A stretch of 64,000 nucleotides of DNA from Megalonaias nervosa (GCA_016617855.1 JAECUM010012867.1:45158-109157), one strand, 5' to 3'. Positions 1-13,290 are shown, numbered from the stretch's first letter. Notes: a model not told the origin generated them from the letters alone. Made by a program: numbers and translations.

Positions 1-664
1 GACGTTAGGTTACTTTTAACTTCCGACACTGGCATTTATGCAAAGTTATCCCTGCAATTTTTTTAAAGTAAAGTCAGCTAATGCAGTACTGATGGGTTGT
101 AAGAGGACAGCAAAATTTTTTTTTTTTTTAAAGGATGGCCTAAAAGTTCATGCAATATTTTGCCACTGAAATTCATTTAATATCATTCCCCTCCAGCTTC
201 AATCAATATGTAAAAATATATATTGTTCGATAGCACTGCTAACTTAGCAGGGCCTTCTCCAGTCCAAGAAAATGTACCATGCCTTTCATGTCAATTGCTT
301 CCTGCCAGTTGATTTGGCCAACATGGTTTGAACATGTACCTATATACATACTCTTGTAACTTGTTAGATTGTGATTGATATCGTTCTTGAAAAAGTGTAT
401 TTTTTTAAAGCAATAATTTCATTATCAATTTATCCCTTAAAATTTTATAAATTTAAAGATTCTCTGGAAAAATGAACTCTTCATGACAGAGATGCTTTTG
501 ACATCATTCAATATATACAAAAAGTTTTCATTTTGCCAACACGCCTTAGATTTGTTCCCAGTGGAAAACCTGGTTTTAGTCCATTTTTTATTCCCATTGT
601 TTTTTTTTATAAAAATGTTTGTATAGTACTTTTAAAAGATTTCTGGCTATATCCTGCCAAAGTG
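1..664. other. No recognisable feature
   Basis: AT-rich sequence with short T runs. Frames here are short and show no family resemblance. Confidence 0.5.
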
Positions 665-768
665 CCTCTCCTGAGGATGCACCAGGGCAACCAACCTGGA
701 TGGATATCAAATCCACACCACTTGGAATAGGAGTTCAACACTCTATGAACTGAGCTATCAGGGCCTCT
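665..768 (-). mobile_element. tRNA-derived SINE head (minus strand)
   Basis: Read on the minus strand from 766, the sequence begins GAGGCCCTGATAGCTCAGTT, with a tRNA A-box-like segment at 742-757 (TAGCTCAGTTCATAGA) and a degenerate B box near 699-714 (GTGGATTTGATATCCATC). The body cannot fold as a functional tRNA throughout, so it is called as the tRNA-like 5' end of an old SINE. The 3' boundary is not clear. Confidence 0.5.
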
Positions 769-1249
769 ACATCTTTCAATGAACCAAAGATTTGTTATAT
801 AATAAAACATATTACTACCTAAAACCTGCAGTGAAACACAAATGCATTTTCCAGACCCTATCAAAATGTTCCAATTTTATTTCAGTGTGTTACAAAAATG
901 TCAGGTATCTTGTGAAAGCTCATGGTTTATTTATTCCATTTGTTAAGTGAAGTAACAAGCTAAGCTTCTTTTGGATGTAACGCAAACAATGTAAAAATGA
1001 TATTTTACTTTTTTGTCAACAAGAGAACTAAGTAGGAAATTTTTGGGAGTTAATTTATGAGAAACCTTCAATTAACAAATATTCTGAAAAATACATGCTG
1101 CCACAAGAGGCCCTAGATCTGATGGACATCTGCCCAATAGCCAAATGCAAAAGCAGTTGGCTATGAAAACTAAATCAAGTAGAAAGCTTTCTGTAGAAAC
1201 GTCTTCCCATGCTGCTGATTGCACATATTGTGAAAACTATTTCCAGGTT
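769..1249. other. No recognisable feature
   Basis: AT-rich, no long frame on either strand and no internal repetition seen. Confidence 0.4.
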
Positions 1250-2070
1250 TCTCTATATTTGTAACCAATGCCACAACAGTATAATTTCTCCAGTTGTCAC
1301 AAGGTTTTCCTAGTTTTAGCAATGATAGTCATATTTGATGGTGTAAAGGTATCACTTGCACAAATCTTGCAAAACCCCTCCGTGCCAGTGTTTTTTGTGT
1401 AAAATTCTGTCAAGAGGTTTCAAGAGGAGTATTAGTATCATGTCTTCAACATTTAAAGCCCTTTACGAGACTGTACTTTTTTGTCAAATTCTGTTCAGCC
1501 TGAATAGACGTTATTTAAAAGTTTTCCTTTTCGGTAGTAATGATGGCCATATTTGATTGTGGATCGGCATCATTTGTATAGGTTAGAAAGCCCTTCACAC
1601 TAGGATGCTTTTGGTTAACTTTGCCCCAATTCTGTACAACAGTTTTCGGAAATCATTTCAAGTGTTTTTTTCTACTTAGAAACAGTAGCTACATTTAGCA
1701 TCATATCAATATCATTTGCATAAAACGAAAATGTTTAATACCAGGATGCTTCCTGTCAAACTTGGTCAAATACTGCCAAGAGGTTTTTCTAATTTTAGTA
1801 ACAGCAGCCAAACTTGATAGTGGATAATTTGTATGATTCTGAAAGCCCATTATGCCAGAAAGTATTCTGTCAAATTTGGTCCAATTCTGTGCTTTTTTCC
1901 TTGTGTTTAAAATAGCCCAGACCATCAGCATCATACAAAAAAATAAAAAATCCTTCATGTTTAGGTTGTTGAATTTGCTCAAACTCTGTTTAGTTTTTTT
2001 GCTGTTGAGTTGTTGTTTAAAGTGGGTCTATTTATAGTAATTTATAGCATCTCAGCACCATTTGTACATA
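1250..2070. repeat. Degenerate tandem repeat, about 120-220 bp spacing
   Basis: Recurring core 'tttagtaa(t/c)(a/g)(a/g)tagcc(a/c)tatttga' followed by 'catcatttg' and 'aggatgctt..gtcaaa.ttggtcc' occurs near 1312, 1531, 1677 and 1794. Units are strongly diverged. The short frames inside are by-products. Confidence 0.55.
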
Positions 2071-2098
2071 CTTTAAAAGTTGCATTGCTCAAAAAGTC

Positions 2099-2124
2099 AA
2101 AAAAAAAAAAAAAAAAAAAAAAAA
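2099..2124. repeat. Poly(A) run
   Basis: 26 consecutive A. It could be the tail of a retroposed sequence, but no recognisable body precedes it. Confidence 0.7.
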
Positions 2125-2520
2125 GGCAATGCGCAGTGGATGCTGGAAAATGCCATAAGCTCACCTGGACTTTTGAGGGAGGTATTAAAAGATCAAGTAG
2201 TTCTAAGTTAGATACTGGTAAAAATCGGATTAAAAATCTGCTGGACTTTAACCAATTCATAAATCATAGAGTCAGTCAAAAGCTCCACAGGTCCTCGACT
2301 TCATCACTCCGACTCCATCTGTTCACAAAGTCCCAATTCCCAATTCCTGCTATATATATCATTAGAAAGCCTGACTCGAGACTGATTCATCTGCATTTCA
2401 TCCTGTTAATAATGAGACTAATTGAGTGGGTATGCTATGTATTCAGTTGTGGAATGCTTGGCATGAAGTTGCATTTTCATCTCAACATTACTTCATCTGC
2501 CAATAATTAATCTCATTTTG

Positions 2521-2555
2521 ACACACACACACACAGACACACACACACACACACA
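2521..2555. repeat. (CA)n microsatellite
   Basis: Dinucleotide array with one G interruption. Confidence 0.9.
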
Positions 2556-2559
2556 ATCT

Positions 2560-4425
2560 CTCTTTCCCTCCCTTTCTGCAACTTCTACCAACTGGACTGT
2601 AATAACCGAAAAATGTGACTGTATTCAAACAAATTTTAGGGCATAATGATCTTGACAAAACCTGTCACTCCAGGGTACATCTTGTGGATATTCAACATTT
2701 AATATTAGGTTATTGACTGTAAATGATATTTCTCTGAAAACTAGCCAAAATTGTTCCTGGGGCTCACATTGGACTGTATCACTGCCACTACTGAATCAAA
2801 ATCATCAGCTTCTGCAATATCATCAATTCCAGACATTTTTTCTTGTACAGCACTCCCGCTGACTCTTGATTCACTGTAACAGAAATGCTAAGAATTATGG
2901 TGAAAATATACTGTGAAACAATGCCTATATCTTCTCCCCCGAGATGGAAAAATGCCTCGGTTTGTAAATCTACCACCATTTGTTCTCAAAGATTGATGTG
3001 GACCCTTAATTATGCTTACTGTACCACATCTCAAGACTAGTTCCTTCTGTTTACTTTTGTGGAGTTTGATTGGTACTTTTCTAAGCGATTCATGGAAAAT
3101 ACCCAGACATCGGAACAAATTTTGCCAGCTGTTCTTTAATGGAAGAAGGTTTAGAGTTAAGTGCCTTCACCAAGAACACACCATGGTAGCCAATCTGAGC
3201 TGTTCTTATGGTGTGAAGCCAACCCACACCCATCTGGTAACGAGTCCAAAACTGTAACTATGACTCACCAGGAAGTAGCAACTGCATCCATTACTGAGCA
3301 GGAACCACAAAGGAAAAAGCACAGGGCTGATTCTTTCTTGGATCAAACTGATGACCATGTCCAACAGACAAGCGAAAAAGTGTAATCTAATGTGAAAGGG
3401 TGTTGAACTAGGTAGCATGACATTCACAAAGGATCATTATTTTACAAGAAATGGATGAAATGGACAAAAGAACTGAAAAGGCAGACAGGCATCTATATGA
3501 ATAAAGTACATGAGAAAGAGTAACTCAACATGTATAATGACGATCAAACTCCTCTAAAACTAGCCAATATCAAATAGAAAATTGAAGATTAAAGCCAAAA
3601 GTTGCATTTTAATCACAGGAGACATTTCTGCCAAAAGGACCTTACTGAAATTTGCACCAAGCCACACACAGGTTCATTTATAAAGGAAAATCTTTCTAAT
3701 GCACCAACAAGAAACTTTAACTTGTTATGGACTTCAACCAAAGGAAAAACATCCACAAAATTGATTAAAATAAAATGAGTAATTTGAGATATTTTGGCTC
3801 AAAGCAAACACTGCCACAGATTATCCATCATTATTCAACACAATGCTCCGACTCACCATCCACCAAGCCAACAGCCCTCCCACTGTTGCCAGGTAATTAG
3901 TAAAGTTGGTGCTATACATGGCTGACTCGCACGTCAGAAAGGTCGATTTGACAAGTTCAAAAGATATATGTGCATCTATAAATCGCTTCAACAACAAACT
4001 GATCAAAACAAGCCAAAATTAAGGAAAAACTAGAATTTCTTCAAATGACATTGTTCTCTAACAAGTTCATACATCAAATGATATTTTTATGTTAAAAAGT
4101 TTACAAGTGCTTGATGAATCTGTCATAACTGAAGTGACATTAATGCCAGTGTCTCGCAAATTCTAAAACAAATGATCCAAGATTAAGAATAAAAGATATG
4201 TTGGTACTAGAAATGTTGATGAGTGATATGATTAAGAGAACAAGATATACTCATTAATTAAAAGAGTAATTTGAATAGCACATGATATACCTGTCCAATG
4301 TTGAGCAGCCCACCACATAGGCACTAGTGGGTTATGGTTGACTCAGGAGATTAGTGACCAATGGTCCAGGTGTGCGTTCTTGAAATAAATTTAATATCCA
4401 GAAACCATTATTTTTTAACCCGAAA
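2560..4425. other. No assignable gene; short possible coding relics
   Basis: Two overlapping frames look more protein-like than the background: minus strand 2888-3118 (includes VPIKLHKSKQKELVLRCG) and plus strand 3161-3385 (a Glu/Lys/Thr-rich end, QEPQRKKHRADSFLDQTD). Neither matches a family I know and neither has clear splice sites. They could be relics of a mobile element. Confidence 0.3.
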
Positions 4426-4429
4426 AACC

Positions 4430-5360
4430 ATGACTGTGACCTCTGACTGGCAGACCCCTGAATCTCCGTTTCTTATTACCCTAAGTGCAAGCCATCCATA
4501 AAGTTTGGTCAAGGAACTTGTTCTAGAACAAAGATATGAATTGTTCTTAATGATACATCAAAGTTCATCAGCAAGATTGTGCCTTCTTTCAGCCACAATG
4601 ACCCTGACCTTGGGCACCCAAATTAATATACCTTTGTCATAGCTCAAGTGCAAGCCATCCTTAAACTTTGGCCCAGGTATGTGGTCTAGAACAAAAATTA
4701 TGCATAAACTAGTTATCATTTTTCAGGCCTAGTGACCTTGACCTTTACCCCCACACCCACCCTAAAGACTTCTCTTTCTTGTCCAAAGTACAAGACATTC
4801 AAAGCTGTTCCTGGTCTGTGAGGTAGAACTAAAGTTATTGTGCAGAAACCATTTTGTTTCTTCAGTCACTGCAACCTTGATCTCAATATTATTGTAATAG
4901 GCTCTTGCTCAGCCCAAGTGAAAGCCATTCACAAAGACTGTTAAGCGTAGCAGAGAACTAAAGTTAACAACACAGTGACCAAGACCTCTGACCCTGAACT
5001 CTACATCGTCCTTCCTTACTCCAGGTGCAAGCCATTCACACAATTTGATAACCGTATTTGTGAGGGGTTGTGGTGGAGGAAAGAGGTCAAGTTAATGTGC
5101 AGAAGTCATTTCTTTTCTTTTTCAGTCAGTGATTTCACTATTTCACCCTGGACTTCTTTCTTATTCCAAGTGCAAACCAATTAAAAAATTTGGTATCTGT
5201 AGATGGTGGGGAACTTTGTTGTTGTGTGAAAACCATTTTTCTTCTTTTAGTAAAACTGACATGAATCTTTGACCTTTCGACTAAGAAATCAGTAGGATTC
5301 TTTCTTACCCCAAGCACAAGCCAGTTTAGTGCCTGTACATGGTTAACAAGTTTTTGTGTG
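4430..5360. repeat. Degenerate tandem array, TGACCTTGACC-type repeat
   Basis: Six or more diverged copies of a unit of roughly 115-140 bp: 'gtgaccttgacctttgacccc...ttcttaccccaagtgcaagccatccacaaagtttgg...gaactaaagttattgtgcagaaacc'. Recognisable 'caagccat(c/t)ca' cores fall near 4489, 4646, 4923, 5030 and 5318. The family recurs at 9300-9830, 13300-13420 and 14230-14510. Confidence 0.7.
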
Positions 5361-8100
5361 GAAACAAAATTGGTAACAGACAGATGGAACAAAAAATCAT
5401 AATATAATATAGTCTGTCATATAAAAACATTTGCATTGTCCTGAACACTAGAGTTTAAAATAATTGCATGACAAGCATCACATTTTACCAGGCAAGTGAA
5501 ATTCAATGCAACTTTACCCAGAATTAAATTGCCCCTGTACCCAAAACTTCTATTAAAAATGTCTGCATTTACCTAGCTCTCAGATTCTGTATATATTCAC
5601 GAGCACAATTCAAAACAAGATAAATTTAAAATGTGGAAACAAATCAATTTCAATATCCAGTGGTATCCCATTGGGCTACCATAAAAAGGGCTTGCAGCCC
5701 AGCTAAATTTGGTGGCCTAAAGATGTCACTTAATATACAACTGTTTGATTCAAAGTCTAATATTTCTTTGTTGTTCATCATTAATTATTCTCTCTTAACT
5801 ATTTTTTTGACTTGTGTTTTGAAACAAAAATGTGAGAGAAATCACAAAATGTAGTAGCATCCATCGAGCTACCTGAATTGAACATGTAGTAGCCCACACT
5901 CGACATTATGGTAGCACCCGAACTCTGGGCACAAGAGTATACTCTATCCTGGTTATCAGCTTGAAACCCATGACCATTCCTTCAGTTAGTATAGTGCTTA
6001 CAATGAAAAAAAATAATGAACAGATAATGAAATTAACTGTGGCAGCACTCAGGACTGAAGATCATAGTTGCGAAGATAATTGTGAAAATAATTACAGTGA
6101 TGATGAAAACTATGGTGATGATCGAGGTACATAATAGAAAGCATCATCCTATGCAGATACAGTTATCCCAGTAGCTTTGGATGATTGGAACTCAATTATC
6201 ATACAGAGTCAAGATGTTGATATATAAATGAACCATTTTCCCATGTCGACAGCAATATATTTTGTTTTAAAGGAAAGGAAATAATTTACTACACATCCAA
6301 GAGAGCTGTTGGTTTCTGGCTATTGAGAAAAATAATTTTCTTTATTTCACAAAAAGAAAACTTCGAATAAAGTCTCATTTAGTTGAGGAGTATTACCATG
6401 TCTATCATTTATTCTATACACCTATGATCAGTCATGTACATCACAATTGTTTATGTCCATCTAACCACAGGATTGTCAGGCATCTACCTGAAATGAGAAC
6501 AAGAAAAGGGTGTAAAGATATCATCCAAATACACAAAACTTCATCAATTATACAGCAGCAACTCAATATTAAACACTGCTCACTGTAAAAACAAAAAAGC
6601 AATTACAAACCAAGAAATGAAGCTAGTGTTAAGTCAATACCAATTTTGCATTCTTTCTTACAAGTTTGTTTCACACACATACAGTATAATGGCAAAACTA
6701 CTACTTTTTGCACCTGTACAATTAAGAAGTAGCATTCTTCAGGTAGAGGTGCAGTCTTGCTGATTAACTGCAGTCTGGTGGTATTACTCACTTTGTGCGA
6801 ACCACTTTCTTGGTAAGCATGGTAAGAGGGGTAAAGAAAACCAACAAGAAGCAGACAATACAGTTGTCTACTGAGGGCGCACAGTATTGATTTTTAGTGA
6901 CAAGGATGATGCATATGGTCTAAATGTTGTGCCCTGAACCCTGTACAAGCGAAATTCAGAAACCTGAAAAAATGCTTCAACATTTTTTTTAAAATGTGTG
7001 CTCAATCAGTTCACATTTTAATGTATGCCGAGTAGAAAAGTTTTCGCACAGACACTGATAGGTAATTTACAGATATGTATACTGTACTAGGTATGGGCTA
7101 ACTCTAGCATAGATATGGTAATGACAATGTGAACCAAGTACATTTCAACGGTTAAAAAAAAACGTATCTTAAACCTTGAACAAACTGAACAATTTACTTG
7201 GGAAATCAATTACATTACTTGCCAAGAATATTTTAAAATAGAAATAAGGAAGTTTTAGCATTTTCTTAATTTTAAGGAAAATCTCTTCTCTAGAACAGCA
7301 TAGAATTTTCCAATTTGTTGTATGCAAATGTAATTAAAGCATAATCAATATTCTTTTCAAAATTCTCCCCCACCCCAATTAAACAAACAAAACCTAAATT
7401 TCATGGGTTGCAGCCGACATCTAGCTTACATTCAAATAAATAATGTATACTGTTTTTTGAAAACTTGCCAACATAGTTAGACACCCAGCTACTGATATTA
7501 ATATTTCAAATCTGGAGTTATGTATACTAATGGCCTTCATTAGTTATCTCCTGATCAGATTTGGATTGATGCAAACCTTACCCCACTGTAATCTTGAAAT
7601 ACTAAACAAGACTTTTGTTTGGTCAACTCTTCCAGTGCTTAAAAGCAAATATTTTGCTATTAATATTTGGAATATATGTTGTAATCAACAATATTTATTT
7701 TTAAACTTGTATTTCCTTCTTTCTAAAACTGAGGCTATCTTAATTTTATATTTCCACTTGACAATATTTACAAAGAATTCTTATCTTAATCAAGACAAGG
7801 TATATATTTATCATCATCGTATTACCTCAAAATAATTTTCATATCAATATTATTTTCTTCACTGCAAAGTTTCAAATTTATATAGAAAAGATCTCAAAAT
7901 AAATAATTTTCTAAAAATGATTGCATGTAGTTCGGGTCATCTGCCAAATGAAGTTTTAATACCAGTCGCATGATGTTGTACTGTAACTAATGAATATCTT
8001 GTTTTCATTAAATTATTATTAACAAGGCAATGCCAACCCCATCACTTTTTCATCCCAAGGGTAAACACAAAAAAGTAAAAAAAATAAAGCAAACATTAAA
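5361..8100. other. AT-rich sequence without recognised gene
   Basis: No exon with family similarity. A 43-codon acidic frame at 6004-6135 ends in a GAG-gtacat donor-like context, but it is isolated. Multiple A/T homopolymers are present. Confidence 0.4.
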
Positions 8101-8107
8101 ATTCCCA

Positions 8108-8190
8108 AAATTGACTGTGCATCTAACTGAGCTGGTTTAACCCAGTAACTGAAGTGCTTAGTACATTATACATAGTACTTATTATAATAT
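8108..8190 (+). repeat. Dispersed repeat copy, inverted relative to 51240-51308
   Basis: The segment 'gtgcatctaactgagctggtttaacccag...gaagtgctta.tacattata' reappears as its reverse complement at 51240-51308 with few differences. Confidence 0.6.
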
Positions 8191-9299
8191 ACTGAAAGTT
8201 TTTAAATTTTTTTTTTTTTAAGGATCCCAATTTTAAAAGTAGCGCAAGTAGAAAAACAGATTTTTTTGGTTGGCCTAATTAGTTAACTATATCATTTAAT
8301 TAAAAAATTGTTTGGGCCTTAAAATTTATTTTGGAATATTAACCATTCAATCTAGTAATCAGCAAGTATTTATTTAAATTTATTTATTTATCTATTGTTA
8401 TTATTAGAATTATTACCATTACTTTTATTATGGTATTGCTAAAAATAATATAATGGTTCTACCATCTCTTTAAACTATACTTTAATAGTGAAAAATTCAT
8501 ATTTGGAAAATACACGAAATTTGAAAAAAAAAAACAACTTCTAAACCACTTTTAACCACTGTGAAAACATATCACATACTGAACTTGACAAAATGTTTTT
8601 TAACTTAAGATTAGTAGTTTTCTTAAAATTTGATCAGACAAGTATTTTCACCTTCACAGCCCTCAAAAATTGTTTTTGAAAGGACTTTTGTTCCAAGAGT
8701 TTTCAAGGTTGTATGAACCAGTTTATCAATTAGAAAGAACAAAAGAAACTACAATAATTATAATCATCAATTTTTTTACTACGAATTCCATAAATATTAT
8801 TTCTACTAATACATTGATATACTTTTCAAAATTCCACTTAACAATAATTATTTTACTGAACTAGAAACAACTTTTAATAAACTGTTTAATTTATTCCACA
8901 GAAAACACATGGAATACATTAACGATCAAAGAGATGTACTAAAATGCAATCTGAAATGATTTAGTGGACCATATTTTCTGGCGCACACGCTAATTTGTCC
9001 AGTTGGATGTAACCTATTTGATCCCCCTTTTGTTATTTGCAGTTGATCCACTGAACATCATATAAAAAAATCTTAGATATAGTGAAAACTCTAATACCTT
9101 TTGTTTCCTTTAACTTACCCTTATATATTAAGGTTATAACCAACTTATTTGTTGAGCACTTCATACTCATTCTTCTCTCTTATCATCATATTAATCTCTA
9201 CTGAATATATCTAATATTAATCCTTATTCAGGTTACATTCTAGAATGGCCACTCCCCAGATCCCCACTTTAAACACAAGAGGACCGTGAACAGTACATT
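8191..9299. other. AT-rich sequence, nothing recognised
   Basis: Long A/T runs and TTATTA-type low complexity around 8360-8460. No plausible exon. Confidence 0.4.
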
Positions 9300-9830
9300 A
9301 TATATGTTTCATGGTTCCTCAAGAAATATTTGTGCAGAAACTTGGTCTTCTTTCAGTCACAGTGACCTTGCCCTCTGACCCCACGAAACTGATGGACTTC
9401 TTTATTACCCTACGTACATATCATCATAAACTTTGGTCCAGGTCAACAGCAACCTTCACCATTGACCTTCTGACCCAACAATCACCAAGCTTTGTCATTA
9501 CTTGATGTGCAAGCCATCCACAATGTTCAGTCCAGGTTTGTCCTGTACAATTTTTGCCATTGTACAAAACTATATTTGTTCTTTCAATAAGTGACCTTGA
9601 CCTTTTTAGTCTACTATTCAATAGGTACTGCACTTATCCCATATGCAAGCCATCCAAAAAGTATGGTAGCCATGGACCATTTTTCTTCATGTAGTTGGTG
9701 ACCATGACCTTCTGACCCCAAAATTCACAGGGTTCATCCATATTTTAAGTGCAAACTATCCACAAAGCTTGCAAACTTAAGATTGCGAGACCTTGATTTG
9801 TGCGGAAATTAAATTGGAAGCATACAGAAA
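9300..9830. repeat. Degenerate tandem array, TGACCTTGACC-type repeat
   Basis: About four diverged units of the same family as 4430-5360: 'agtgacctt.ccctctgacccc' at 9359, 'accattgaccttctgaccc' at 9456, 'gtgaccttgacctttt' at 9590 and 'gaccatgaccttctgacccc' at 9699, each followed by 'tgcaagccatccacaa'-like text. Confidence 0.65.
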
Positions 9831-10536
9831 GATGGATGAAAACAACAAAACATACACTCTGCCTTACAGCAGGTGTATTATAAGGGGATTTTTTTTCTTC
9901 TGAATATAGATTTATTCAAGAAACAAATATAGGGCTTGAAAAAAGAAGGCGCGACTTTATGCATTTGGTCGACTTTTTCAGAAATAGACACCAATTTCAC
10001 AATTGTGCACCCTAAAATATACCCAAATACTGATGACAGTCACTTGTATATTCTGCGCAGACCATGTTTTTATTTCAAACAAGGTCCATGTAGAGATTTT
10101 TCTTCTCGTTATCCAAATCAGTTCTTAATTTAAAACACTTGACCTGCAATGTTGAATGCATGAGAGAAAGATGATGAGATCAATGATATAATAGAGATAG
10201 GTACACAAGAGGCAGACAAACATATATATTACATACTGTTTCAGGATGGTGCCACACCAGTTAACAATACTACTGCAAATAAGTAGGGAATGTTAACTTC
10301 CTTGCATGCATAGCTTCAAACAAAAAAAATCATCAACTATTAAAAGGTCTGAATGGATAACTAAAACTGTGCTCTTGGTACACAAATGCCCCACCAAAGT
10401 GCCTAAAATGACATCAACACAAAACATAACAAACTTGTGTACGAACAAATAGGCTCCCCCCCGTCAGTGCCATCCTCTTTCCTCTCTCTCTCTCTCAACT
10501 GCCCCCTTAAAACTCTGTTACTTTGTATTACAGTAT
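9831..10536. other. No recognisable feature
   Basis: AT-rich, with a short (CT)n stretch at about 10477-10496. Confidence 0.4.
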
Positions 10537-10680
10537 GCAGGGTACACTGTTTTTCTAAATCGTCTTTTATAATTTCAAGAACGAATCCTCTCCATTTAAT
10601 CCACAACTGCAGGGTACACTGTTTTTCTAAATCGTCTTTTATAATTTCAAGAACGAATCCTCTCCATTTAATCCACAACT
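10537..10680. repeat. Perfect 72-bp tandem duplication
   Basis: Positions 10537-10608 and 10609-10680 are identical (unit begins gcagggtacactgtttttct and ends atttaatccacaact). The lack of any difference indicates a very recent duplication. Confidence 0.9.
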
Positions 10681-10879
10681 GAATGTCATCTCATCAAAAA
10701 CTGTGCCTCCAATTTCCCCCCATAAGTTTCTTTTGGTTGCAAAAATTCATTCCAATTGCCAGTCTTGTCCATACCTCTTTAAAAATTCCTTGCTACTGAC
10801 ACAGGCAGAAACAACAGTCCTTTGAAAAAACTGATGTTCTACTAATGAAAAATAATTTCCAAGAATTCAAGAAAAGACC

Positions 10880-12255
10880 ATCCTTTATAACTGACTGGTG
10901 TTGAAACCATGTAAGACATTCTGAAGTGAAAAGATTTTTAAATTAGCCACAATGGCAGCAATACTGGATTTAAAATGGGACACAGTTTTTATTTATGGCA
11001 AACTAGACACCATTTGAAGACTTTTGGTGAAAACCCCATGTCAATATGACCATAGTTGGAAAAATTGAAGAAATTTTTTCAACATGTTCATTGTGGCAGC
11101 CATATTTGATCACCAATATTTTCATTAAGAAATAACAAGATACAGGGGCCCAGAGTGGCAGAGTGGTCTACAGCGCTCACTGTTACGAATCACGGCAGTC
11201 TCACCTCTGTCTGTGTGGCTTCGAGTCTTGGGCTCGGCCAATGTGGGTATGTGAGAAAGCTTGCCAGTAACTTCTTGTGGGTCAGAGGTTCCTTCCGGGG
11301 TTTTCCTGGACTCTTCCTCTACCATTTATGCTTGCTGCCATGTATAGCCTATATTGTGCTGAAAAATGGCGTTAAATCCTACAAGAAGAAGAAGATATAG
11401 TAATAAATATTCTGGTGAAAACACCATATTGATGTGACAATCCATTTAAGAGGAGTAACAATAACAAGAATTTTCAAGATACCTGCAACGGTGGCCACAA
11501 TGGGTGTAAGATGAGCAGAATTTTCATTTAGGACCAACAAGAAATCACAACAAAGTCCTCAAGTGAAAAACTGCGACATTTTTTAACCAAGACCAACAGA
11601 CACCATAAGAAATCTGGTGAAAACCCTTTGCTGACATGACCTTCATTTCAGAAGGAATAGCAATAACACGAAGACTGTTATTGTGGTGGCCATTTTGAAT
11701 GTCAGATCAGCAACCTTTTTTCATTTAGAACCAACTAGACATCACATGAAGTCGTTCAGTGATAAGACCATAATGAGATATTATCCATTTAGGTCAAAAA
11801 GCAACAACAATATTCACGATGATCCCTGTCTTCTGGTGAAAAGCACATGTCAATATGTCATTCCGTTCAGGAGAGAAACAATGACAAGATTTCTGAGATG
11901 GTTTCCATGATGGATAAAATGAATGCAAGTCCAGCACCACTTTTGTTTAGGACCCACTAGACATCATAAAAAGTCTTTTAGTGAAACCCCCCATGTTGAT
12001 ATGACCACCCATTGAGGAGGTGGTAGTGATAGCAAGATTTTGAAGATGGACAATGTGGCTGCCATATTAAACATCTGAGCAGAACAATTTTTATTCATGA
12101 CCAACTAGACATGATGAGAAGGATTTTTTGTTGCTGTGAAAACCCCACATTAATATGACCATCCACTGAGGAGTATCAGTAACAATATTTTTAAGATGAC
12201 TACTGTGGTGGTAAGCTCTATTTTTTAGGACCAACTAGACCTTGGTTTTGTGTGT
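10880..12255. repeat. Degenerate tandem array, 'ggaccaactagacatcat' family
   Basis: The phrase 'ggaccaactagacatcat(a/g)a(a/g)aag' followed by 'gtgaaaaccccatgttgatatgacca(t/c)ccattcaggaggag' and 'caagatttt.aagatgg.cac..tggtggccatattggat' recurs near 10997, 11541, 11594, 11729, 11951, 12099 and 12231. Spacing is roughly 130-220 bp and units are strongly diverged. A SINE (11146-11391) is inserted between two units. Confidence 0.7.
11146..11391 (+). mobile_element. Full-length tRNA-derived SINE with target-site duplication
   Basis: The head carries a Pol III A box (tggcagagtggt, 11156-11167) and B box (ggcttcgagtc, 11217-11227) with tRNA-like spacing. The body contains 'cttgctgccatgtata', and the tail reads 'gaaaaatggcgttaaatcctacaagaagaag'. 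It is flanked by AAGATACAG (11137-11145) and AAGATATAG (11392-11400), nine bases with one mismatch, which marks the insertion. A related 3'-truncated copy sits at 54292-54462. The tRNA-like head is part of the SINE and is not a tRNA gene. Confidence 0.85.
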
Positions 12256-13290
12256 GTAAAGGTTCACAGCAAACCTCCATGTAGTTCACGAGTAGTATTA
12301 AAAACGAAACATGCTAATAGCTGGCTGGCTAACATCCATCCCATAAACTCTTCTGGTCTATAACGAGTAAATATAAAAACAGCACCAACTTGTAACAAAA
12401 ACAATGTTAACAAAACCTTGAAAATGAATACACTGTACTCCATGGATTAAAAATCTGTACAAAATTAACACCTATAACCCTGAACTCTTGTCACATTGTC
12501 CATTCAAAATTTTCTTGGTACATGATCTAATCAGCAAAGTAACTGCCCTCAGACCAATCTTGGACACCTGATGAATGACAAATGACATTAGCTACAGTGT
12601 CTTATGATGTTCTAATTGTTTCAACAATAATGCAGCCACTTCAGTCAAAATTAAAAAGTTATCTGAATGTTCATTGTAATAATTTATACACACACACACA
12701 CACAGTTTTCTTTCTATGAATTCACTTGAACAATTACCTAGCAACAAGATTTTATTCTATATGCCTGTGTATCACATTTTTGCTAAATTTTTGTCTCTCA
12801 CTGACAGAAAAACAAACACGACCACTGTGCAAGAAATATGCCCACCCTGTTAAACCATACTGAATGTAGGCAATATCAATATCACTGAGCAACCATTAGC
12901 CTTCTTAGTGCATGGGAGTCAAACAATTCACACCATCAAGGCTTAAAAGCTAACTTTTTTTCCTTAAAGTGGAATCCACCGTTGAAGGCCTATATGGTGT
13001 TGACTCCAACACACAAAAACAAACTTTGTCTTGGAGCTAACTCATTTAAACCTTCAGACTCACTTTGCTTCCATGAAGATAAACCATCGATAAAGATTGC
13101 TGAAAGCAAATGGTCCAGAGCACAAGACAAAAGCTGTCATGTTGAAAACATTTTCATACTATAGTTTCCTGAGACTTGGACACTGATCAGACTGTCTACA
13201 GCAAACTTGTAGCCATAACTGAAACCTGCATTCAAAGTTCAGTCGTAGTATATGGTCTGAAATGTACAGTTTTTCCGAAACTGTTGCCAA
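12256..13290. other. No recognised gene
   Basis: Includes a short (CA)n at 12690-12705. Frames are short and unremarkable. Confidence 0.4.

Noticed and set aside
1701..2510. Frames of 60-166 codons around the poly(A) run
   Set aside because: Lys-rich part is the A run; the rest is a degenerate repeat or unremarkable sequence.
6004..6135. Acidic 43-codon frame ending at a donor-like GAG-gtacat
   Set aside because: Isolated, in frame with a stop right after, and no partner exon within reach.
11146..11230. tRNA gene
   Set aside because: A and B boxes are present but the stems are imperfect, and the sequence continues into a repeated SINE body with target duplication.
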